Origin: Bacteroidales bacterium
GTDB taxonomy: Bacteria; Bacteroidota; Bacteroidia; Bacteroidales; VadinHA17
Length of the DNA stretch: 7,146 nucleotides
Reading direction: 5' to 3'
Assembly: GCA_022615595.1 (NCBI GenBank)
Contig: JAKEGI010000226.1
Span: forward strand, 1-7,146
Shown: one piece after another, positions 1-4,696 of the stretch
Numbering within the stretch: position 1 is the first letter of the stretch
Layout of the letters: every line of letters starts with the position of its first letter
Made by a program: the position numbers and the translations under genes
Notes under the pieces: model-generated
Told to the model about the DNA's origin: nothing
The model's database searches: none
The model's input: only the letters and a program-made list of their open reading frames with translations

Positions 1-455
1 AAATTGACAATCTCGACAGGAAGATACTGGACATTATCACCAAGAACGCCAGGATACCTTATCTGGAGGTGGCGCGAGACTGCAATGTATCGGGTGCAGC
101 GATTCATCAGAGGGTACAGAGACTGATACGCATAGGTGTGATAAAGGGATCGGAATTCAAGGTTGATCCTGTCATGGTGGGTTTCCGCACATGCGCCTAC
201 ATTGGCCTTTTCCTTGATAACCCCGGCAAATACAAGGAGGTGATAAAGAAGCTGAAGGATATTCCTGAGGTAATTGAGTGTCACTACACAACCGGCAACT
301 ATTCTCTGTTCATCAAGGTATACACGCGTGACAACGAGCATCTGCGGGAAGTCCTCACAGAGAATATTCAGGCCATAACAGGTGTTGTCAGAACGGAAAC
401 GCTTATCTCACTTGAGGAATCGATAAGCAGGCAGATACCCGTGCTCTCAAAATAA
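1..455 (+). CDS. Lrp/AsnC-family transcriptional regulator (5' partial)
   Basis: This is a small DNA-binding regulator of the leucine-responsive/feast-famine family, which usually works as dimers or octamers that sense amino acids or related metabolites. The reading frame is open from base 3 and starts with IDNLDRKILDII, the typical beginning of the family's winged helix-turn-helix. The recognition helix region (SGAAIHQRVQRL) follows at about bases 93-128. The C-terminal half is the RAM ligand-binding domain, with the HYTTGNYSLFIKV stretch in the usual place of the family's TG-x-Y/D segment. About 150 codons are visible against a usual length of 150-160, so only the first few residues lie outside the window. 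The GTG at 69 is an internal codon, because starting there would cut the helix-turn-helix. The YhhN gene follows after 15 nt and may share its transcript. The effector and targets cannot be told from sequence. Confidence 0.93.
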   Translation, partial: IDNLDRKILDIITKNARIPYLEVARDCNVSGAAIHQRVQRLIRIGVIKGSEFKVDPVMVGFRTCAYIGLFLDNPGKYKEVIKKLKDIPEVIECHYTTGNYSLFIKVYTRDNEHLREVLTENIQAITGVVRTETLISLEESISRQIPVLSK

Positions 456-470
456 TGTAATATCTTATAA

Positions 471-1163
471 ATGAGGACGAAGATCCTTTCTGCATTATAT
501 TTTCTGGCAGCACTCATCTTCATCTTTGCGCAGCTCAGGCCTTTTTCTCTGACAGATGTGATATCGAAAGCACTTATCATTCTTTTGCTGATAGTGCTGT
601 TTCTTGTCAATGCCGGCAGGATGGAGACAGGGGCAAAGAGAATGATATTCCTGGCATTGTTATTTTCCTGGCTTGGAGATATTGCGCTGGAGATGGATAA
701 TAACAAGGATCTGATGTTCATGGTCGGACTGGCATTTTTCCTGCTGGCACATATTTTCTATTTCATGGTATTCATTCTGACTCCGGGAAAGGGTCAACCG
801 TTGAAGAGACTGATAATGATTATATTGCCGGTTATTATCTATGGTATCTTTCTTGTGGCATTCCTGTATAATGATCTTGGCGATATGAGGTTGCCGGTTA
901 TCATCTATGCGATTGTCATCCTGTCTATGCTGGCAGGAGCGATAAGCAGGATAGGCAAGGTTAACAGCGCCAGTTACTATCTGGTTCTGGCAGGGGCGGC
1001 GTTGTTTGTTCTGTCTGACTCTATGCTGGCGATCAATAAATTCAGTATTGCAGTACCCGCAGCCTCGGTTCTGATAATGTCAACATATGTCATCGGGCAG
1101 TTTCTGATAGTGTTAGGATTTCTCCGCCAGTCATATGTCGCCCCTTCAGGGCTGATATATTGA
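471..1163 (+). CDS. YhhN/TMEM86-family membrane protein (predicted lysoplasmalogenase)
   Basis: This is a 230-residue integral membrane protein with about eight hydrophobic segments, near residues 5-23, 30-47, 58-74, 82-103, 112-133, 140-158, 168-187 and 196-217. Family landmarks are visible: SK at 32-33, FSWLGD at 65-70, FLLAH at 90-94, GAALFVLSDS at 175-184 and the TYVIGQ segment at 205-210. Characterised family members hydrolyse the vinyl-ether bond of lysoplasmalogens at the membrane. That activity is inferred here from family membership; it would fit an anaerobe that makes plasmalogens, but the substrate is not proven. The ATG at 471 directly precedes the first hydrophobic segment and has no clear Shine-Dalgarno sequence. 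The last nine residues (222-230, YVAPSGLIY) are encoded by the outer arm of the palindromic element that follows, so the present C-terminus is probably repeat-derived. Confidence 0.88.
   Translation: MRTKILSALYFLAALIFIFAQLRPFSLTDVISKALIILLLIVLFLVNAGRMETGAKRMIFLALLFSWLGDIALEMDNNKDLMFMVGLAFFLLAHIFYFMVFILTPGKGQPLKRLIMIILPVIIYGIFLVAFLYNDLGDMRLPVIIYAIVILSMLAGAISRIGKVNSASYYLVLAGAALFVLSDSMLAINKFSIAVPAASVLIMSTYVIGQFLIVLGFLRQSYVAPSGLIY
1134..1155 (+). repeat. Left outer inverted-repeat arm
   Basis: This arm matches the reverse complement of 1406-1427 at 18 of 22 positions; the shared core is CTTCAGGGCT against AGCCCTGAAAG with one change. It also contains a small hairpin of its own (CCC-TTCA-GGG). 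It lies entirely within the 3' end of the YhhN coding sequence. Confidence 0.8.
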
Positions 1164-1189
1164 TATTTTTGGGATTTACCACGGGTTCC

Positions 1190-1227
1190 GTCCGTCAGTG
1201 ACGGACTCCACCCGCGGTTATTCACAT
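1190..1227 (+). repeat. Left module: palindrome plus inner inverted-repeat arm
   Basis: GTCCGTCA-G-TGACGGAC at 1190-1206 is a perfect 8-bp-arm palindrome. Around it, ACGGGT (1181-1186) and ACCCGC (1209-1214) extend the pairing imperfectly. The module ends in GGTTATTCACAT (1216-1227), which is perfectly complementary to 1356-1367. Whether it acts as DNA or as RNA is unknown. Confidence 0.78.
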
Positions 1228-1229
1228 CT

Positions 1230-1244
1230 GATGCCTCCGGCATC
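1230..1244 (+). repeat. Small hairpin with TCC loop (left side)
   Basis: GATGCC-TCC-GGCATC is a perfect 6-bp stem with a 3-nt loop, lying 2 nt after the inner arm. Read on the plus strand it has the same layout as the three hairpins at 1303-1352 read on the minus strand. The next 13 nt (1248-1260) do not form a good stem and could be a decayed copy. Confidence 0.75.
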
Positions 1245-1302
1245 ATTGCTAAGAGGCTTCGATACTGATTTACGGAATTTACCAAATATTGATAACCACA
1301 AT

Positions 1303-1352
1303 CAGCACCGGGAGGTGCTGCAAGCTCCGGAGGAGCATTGTCACGGAGTGAC
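1303..1352 (-). repeat. Array of three small hairpins with GGA-type loops
   Basis: Three perfect hairpins lie in a row: CAGCACC-GGGA-GGTGCTG (1303-1320), GCTCC-GGA-GGAGC (1324-1336) and GTCAC-GGA-GTGAC (1340-1352). They are separated by exactly 3 nt, and 3 nt more lead to the inner arm ATGTGAATAACC at 1356-1367. The stems differ completely in sequence while loop and spacing are kept, so the shape and not the stem sequence seems to be conserved. They are read as minus strand because the same module occurs in plus orientation on the left side. Confidence 0.78.
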
Positions 1353-1355
1353 ATA

Positions 1356-1385
1356 ATGTGAATAACCCCCGGTGTAAGCCGGGGG
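1356..1385 (-). repeat. Right inner arm and GC-rich hairpin
   Basis: The inner arm ATGTGAATAACC (1356-1367) runs directly into CCCCCGG-TGTAAG-CCGGGGG (1366-1385), a perfect 7-bp GC stem with a 6-nt loop. On the minus strand the stem is followed by GGTTATT and not by a long U run, so it is a poor classical terminator. It could still slow or end transcription coming from the tRNA gene or from YhhN; that is inference. Confidence 0.7.
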
Positions 1386-1405
1386 AGAGACCACAATAAC
1401 GGGAC

Positions 1406-1427
1406 TGAGCCCTGAAAGGGTGAAATA
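1406..1427 (-). repeat. Right outer inverted-repeat arm
   Basis: This is the partner of 1134-1155. It holds its own small hairpin CCCT-GAA-AGGG (1410-1420). A further hairpin, GAGGT-GGAGA-ACCTC (1429-1443), lies 1 nt beyond it on the side of the tRNA. Confidence 0.8.
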
Positions 1428-1477
1428 AGAGGTGGAGAACCTCATCTGCTGATCCTTACGGAGCATCATTTGGTTTG

Positions 1478-1550
1478 TGATCCAGCTGGGATTCGAACCC
1501 AGGACCCCATCCTTAAAAGGGATGTGCTCTACCAGCTGAGCTACTGAATC
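1478..1550 (-). tRNA. tRNA-Lys (anticodon TTT)
   Basis: Read on the minus strand, this 73-nt gene folds into a complete cloverleaf. It has an acceptor stem GATTCAG/CTGGATC (one T-G pair), a D arm GCTC/GAGC with loop AGCTGGTA, an anticodon stem CATCC/GGATG with loop CTTTTAA, a 5-nt variable loop, a T arm CTGGG/CCCAG with loop TTCGAAT, and discriminator base A. The anticodon TTT (plus strand 1515-1517) reads AAA and AAG lysine codons. The 3' CCA is not encoded, because CAA follows the discriminator, so it must be added after transcription. No copy of the tRNA 3' end is seen nearby, so there is no sign of an integrated element using it as an attachment site. Confidence 0.97.
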
Positions 1551-1570
1551 AGTCGCATTTTTTGCGTGTG

Positions 1571-1601
1571 CAAATGTATGGTAAAATAATTTCCGAACAA
1601 A
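1571..1601 (-). promoter_or_regulatory. Bacteroides-type promoter for tRNA-Lys
   Basis: On the minus strand TTTG (complement of 1598-1601) is followed after 19 nt by TACATTTG (complement of 1571-1578). This fits the Bacteroidota primary sigma consensus, TTTG near -33 and TAnnTTTG near -7, in both sequence and spacing. Transcription would start a few bases before 1565 on the minus strand, shortly upstream of the tRNA 5' end at 1550. Confidence 0.7.
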
Positions 1602-1696
1602 GAAAAAAGTTGACTTTTGTTTAAAATTACGAAAAAAAACCGTGCCATTCAGATGACGGTAAATTGTGACTATATTTATCGGTCATCAAAACAGAC

Positions 1697-2518
1697 ATGG
1701 GAAGAAACATTTTCAAAGACAAAGTCGTAATAGTCACCGGAGCCTCCACGGGCATCGGAAGGGCGATAGCACGGGAATTTGCGCGTAACGGCAGCAAGGT
1801 GGTCCTGGCAGCACGCTCTCAGGATAAACTGCTGTCTGTTGAACATGAATTACGCGATGAAGGCTTCGAGGCATTCCACTGTGTAACTGATGTGACAATT
1901 GAGGATGATTGCCGCAGGCTGGTGGAGACTACAATAGAGAAATACGGTACCATACATATCCTTATCAACAATGCCGGTATCTCAATGAGAGCTTTATTTG
2001 AGGATGTTCAGATATCAGTATTAAAGCGTCTTATGGATGTCAATTTCTGGGGAACAGTACATTGCACCAAATATGCTCTTCCATATATTGTTGCCAACAA
2101 AGGGTCGATCGTCGGTGTATCGTCCGTGGCAGGCTTCCATGGACTACCAGGCAGAACAGGATACTCGGCTTCGAAGTTTGCCATGCACGGTTTCCTCGAG
2201 ACCATCAGGATAGAGTATCTCAGGGAGAAGCTTCATGTAATGATCATCGCTCCCGGATTCACAACCTCTGAGATTCGCAGGAATGCCCTTAAGGCTGATG
2301 GCACGCAACAGGGTAACTCGCCAAGGGAGGAGGGAAGGCTGATGTCACCTGAACATGTTGCCAGATGGGTCCTGAAAGGAATAAAAAAGAGGAAAAGAAA
2401 CAAGATAATGACCTGGATCGGCAGGTTAACGGCACTCTTCCAGAGAATCATACCGGGCTTTGTTGACTACGCCTATTATCTCGAGATGAAGAGAGAGCCT
2501 GACTCTCCGTTAAAGTAA
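1697..2518 (+). CDS. Short-chain dehydrogenase/reductase (SDR family oxidoreductase)
   Basis: This is a 273-residue classical SDR that should carry out NAD(P)(H)-dependent oxidation or reduction of an alcohol or ketone. A Rossmann fold is shown by TGASTGIG at 14-21, NNAG at 91-94 and the structural Asn in DVNFWGT (116). The active site is complete, with Ser143 in SSVAG, Tyr156 and Lys160 in YSASK, and PG at 186-187. Arg40 just after the second beta strand (LAARS) suggests preference for NADP(H). The C-terminal part has a basic patch (KKRKRNK, 230-236) followed by a moderately hydrophobic stretch (about 238-262), which might bring it to the membrane. The substrate cannot be deduced. It is the first gene after a divergent tRNA, and the RelA/SpoT homolog starts 6 nt after its stop, so the two are very likely one operon. 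The ATG at 1697 puts the nucleotide-binding motif at the usual distance from the N-terminus. Confidence 0.93.
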   Translation: MGRNIFKDKVVIVTGASTGIGRAIAREFARNGSKVVLAARSQDKLLSVEHELRDEGFEAFHCVTDVTIEDDCRRLVETTIEKYGTIHILINNAGISMRALFEDVQISVLKRLMDVNFWGTVHCTKYALPYIVANKGSIVGVSSVAGFHGLPGRTGYSASKFAMHGFLETIRIEYLREKLHVMIIAPGFTTSEIRRNALKADGTQQGNSPREEGRLMSPEHVARWVLKGIKKRKRNKIMTWIGRLTALFQRIIPGFVDYAYYLEMKREPDSPLK

Positions 2519-2524
2519 AAACAG

Positions 2525-4696
2525 ATGACAGACATAGGGGCACAGATACGCAATAAGCAGCACCAGGCCCTTAAGTGCCTTCCGGGGACTGTGACAGACG
2601 AGGAGAAGAGATCCTTTCGCCTGGCGACTGATATTGCCATCTCATCATATCCTGAAGATCAGTCTTATCTTGGCATGGCCATGCCGGTCTATTACATGGA
2701 GCTTGCCAGGGTCACCCTCTGCGAGATAGGGCTTACACTGCCGGCGGTCACCAGTGCACTGTTATCAGGCATCAGGGAGGATAGCGACGCATGGCATAAG
2801 ATTGACCGGTTGAAGGTCCCGGTGATAAAAAGCATCATATCAGGTCTGTCGAGGGTGACATCCCTCAAAGGACGCGATTTCACAGGTCAGGCAGAGAACT
2901 TCCGGAAGCTTTTGCTGACCCTGGCCGACGATGGCCGGGTTATTCTCATAGCACTTGCCGAGAGGCTGCTGATGATACGCAATCTTGACAGGCTTCCGGG
3001 GAAAGAGAGGCTTAATGTAGCCTCCGAGACCTATTTCCTCTTCGCCCCGCTGGCACACAGGCTGGGTTATTATAACATCAAGTCTGAGATGGAAGACCTC
3101 TCCATGAAGCTTCTGGAACCGGCCGAGTTCACCAGGATAGAGGGCAGGCTGAAGCAGACAACAACCTCCAGGAACAGGCTCATTAGAGAGTTCTCCGGTC
3201 CCCTCACCGAGAGGCTCGATGCCGCAGGGATAAGCTATGAGATAAAGAGCCGCACAAAGTCAGTACATTCAATCTGGCAGAAGATGAAGAAGCAGGGGGT
3301 GAGCTTTGAAGAGGTCTTCGACATCTTTGCGATACGCATCATCATTGATGCTGATCCTGAACATGAGAAGTCATCATGCTGGCAGGTCTATTCGATAGTG
3401 ACTGACATCTACCAGCCGGACCCGGGCAGAATGCGTGACTGGATCTCCGTCCCTAAATCCAACGGATATGAGTCGCTTCACACAACGGTAGTTACTCCCG
3501 GAGGCAAATGGGTGGAGGTACAGATTCGCACCAGGCGCATGGATGAGATAGCAGAGAAGGGTCTTGCGGCACATTTCCGCTACAAGGGAATAAAGGGTGA
3601 GGGGGGACTGGATGCATGGATGGCGCAGATGCGTGAGGTGCTGAGTACTGTGGAGAAGGAGGGTGGCGACTTTCTCGGTGAGATAAGGCCGGGACTCTAT
3701 TCAGATGAGGTTTATGTATTCACACCCAGGGGAGAAGTGAGAAAACTGCCTGCCGGCGCCACGCTGCTTGACTTTGCCTTTGATATTCACACAGAGGTAG
3801 GTTCGAAATGCGTGGGAGGGAAGGTCAATGGCCGCAATGTGCAGCTCAAGCATAAGCTGAAGAACGGTGATCACATCTCTGTCATTACATCGCGGAACCA
3901 GTCGCCCAAGCGTGACTGGCTATCATTTGTCATCACCAACAAGGCACGGACGAAGATCAGGCAGGCGCTGAATGAGGAGAAGGTAAGGCTGGCGGCTGAA
4001 GGAAAAGAGGTGCTGACAAGACGGTTGAAGAACTGGAAGATACCGTATGGAGATATGACGGTAACAAAACTGCTGGAGGAATATGGCTTCAAATCGGCAC
4101 AGGAGCTCTACTTCAGTATAGCCATCGGAGAGACTGACCTGCTGCAGGCAAAGAAAGTCCTGCTTCGCACCGGAGAGAGCGAACCTGCTGCTCCTCAAAA
4201 GGTGGCTGAGGCGGTACACCATGAGGATGTCTCGACGGCGTCAACTGACTACCTTGTTGTTAATGAGAAGATTGAGGGTCTGGACTATAAGCTTGCCAAA
4301 TGCTGTAACCCTGTTTTTGGTGACCGTATCTTTGGCTTCGTGACAGTGCTGGAGGGGATAAAGATACACCGAGCCCTCTGTCCCAATGCCTCTTACATGA
4401 CATCGAACTTCCCCTACAGGATAGTCAGGGCACGATGGACGCGCCTCGACACATCGCACGGATTCCTTACTTCAGTCAAGGTTACCGGGGTAGAGAACCT
4501 GGGTATCGTGGCAAGGATATCAGAGATACTGTCCGGATACAGCTTATCGGTTAAAAGCTTCACATACAGGATGGAGAACGGTCTCTTCGAGGGCAGGATC
4601 GAAATGCTGGTGCCTAACATAAATGTTCTGTACGGCGTCCTGAAAGAGATTCAGTCTGTCAAGGGCATCACCCGTGCAATGCGCATCGAGGGCTAG
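2525..4696 (+). CDS. relA: Long RelA/SpoT homolog, (p)ppGpp synthetase with degenerate hydrolase domain
   Basis: This 723-residue stringent-response enzyme transfers pyrophosphate from ATP to GDP or GTP. The domains in order are a pseudo-HD hydrolase (about 30-180), synthetase (about 240-355), TGS (about 393-455), a conserved-cysteine domain (about 585-635; Cys593, Cys594, His615, Cys619) and ACT (about 645-720). The synthetase keeps its key positions: KSVHSIWQKM (245-254), Asp266, SNGYESLHT with Tyr315, Glu331 in EVQIRT, and His350 in AAHFRYK. In the N-terminal domain the HD-x3-ED signature is S81-G82-x2-R-E-D, the first metal histidine is replaced by an aromatic, and LADRLHNM reads LAERLLMI (144-151). 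Hydrolysis is therefore probably lost, and another enzyme must degrade the alarmone. The symbol relA is used for this synthetase-only reading; the protein is not necessarily orthologous to the proteobacterial gene. The TGS-ACT part normally senses uncharged tRNA on ribosomes. Its stop overlaps the convergent polymerase gene. Confidence 0.93.
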   Translation: MTDIGAQIRNKQHQALKCLPGTVTDEEKRSFRLATDIAISSYPEDQSYLGMAMPVYYMELARVTLCEIGLTLPAVTSALLSGIREDSDAWHKIDRLKVPVIKSIISGLSRVTSLKGRDFTGQAENFRKLLLTLADDGRVILIALAERLLMIRNLDRLPGKERLNVASETYFLFAPLAHRLGYYNIKSEMEDLSMKLLEPAEFTRIEGRLKQTTTSRNRLIREFSGPLTERLDAAGISYEIKSRTKSVHSIWQKMKKQGVSFEEVFDIFAIRIIIDADPEHEKSSCWQVYSIVTDIYQPDPGRMRDWISVPKSNGYESLHTTVVTPGGKWVEVQIRTRRMDEIAEKGLAAHFRYKGIKGEGGLDAWMAQMREVLSTVEKEGGDFLGEIRPGLYSDEVYVFTPRGEVRKLPAGATLLDFAFDIHTEVGSKCVGGKVNGRNVQLKHKLKNGDHISVITSRNQSPKRDWLSFVITNKARTKIRQALNEEKVRLAAEGKEVLTRRLKNWKIPYGDMTVTKLLEEYGFKSAQELYFSIAIGETDLLQAKKVLLRTGESEPAAPQKVAEAVHHEDVSTASTDYLVVNEKIEGLDYKLAKCCNPVFGDRIFGFVTVLEGIKIHRALCPNASYMTSNFPYRIVRARWTRLDTSHGFLTSVKVTGVENLGIVARISEILSGYSLSVKSFTYRMENGLFEGRIEMLVPNINVLYGVLKEIQSVKGITRAMRIEG

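Larger units (their letters stand above)
1134..1443. repeat. Composite palindromic (REP-like) hairpin element
   Basis: This stretch is nearly all inverted repeats and fills the gap between the convergent YhhN gene and tRNA-Lys. It is nested as follows: outer arms 1134-1155 and 1406-1427; a palindrome at 1190-1206; inner arms 1216-1227 and 1356-1367; small hairpins at 1230-1244, 1303-1320, 1324-1336 and 1340-1352; a GC-rich hairpin at 1366-1385; and a last hairpin at 1429-1443 (GAGGT/ACCTC). The two halves look like related modules in opposite orientation, each with a GC-rich hairpin next to GGTTATTCACAT. The part with little pairing is 1250-1300. No protein is encoded: the minus-strand open frame crossing it is made of repeat sequence. 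Repeats of this style are, as I recall, scattered in Bacteroidales genomes and resemble REP elements moved by RAYT transposases in other bacteria. No such transposase lies in the window, so that link is inference. Confidence 0.8.

Noticed and set aside
1366..1385. GC-rich hairpin as a Rho-independent terminator.
   Set aside because: The stem is strong but no U run follows on either strand; it is better explained as part of the palindromic element.
977..1396. Minus-strand open frame of 139 codons across the YhhN end and the intergenic region.
   Set aside because: It is made of the palindromic element and the antisense of the YhhN gene, and resembles no family. Its content is explained by the repeat.
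1478..1550. tRNA-Lys as an integration site for a mobile element.
   Set aside because: No duplicated tRNA 3' end, integrase gene or cargo is seen on either side in the window.
1671..1678. TATATTTA as a possible -7 box for the SDR-relA operon.
   Set aside because: It is one base off the TAnnTTTG consensus, but no TTTG-like -33 box lies 19-20 nt upstream, so it is not enough to call a promoter.
1652..1687. Inverted repeat GATGAC (1652-1657) and GTCATC (1682-1687) just before the SDR start.
   Set aside because: Only 6 bp with a 24-nt gap; expected by chance in a stretch of this size.
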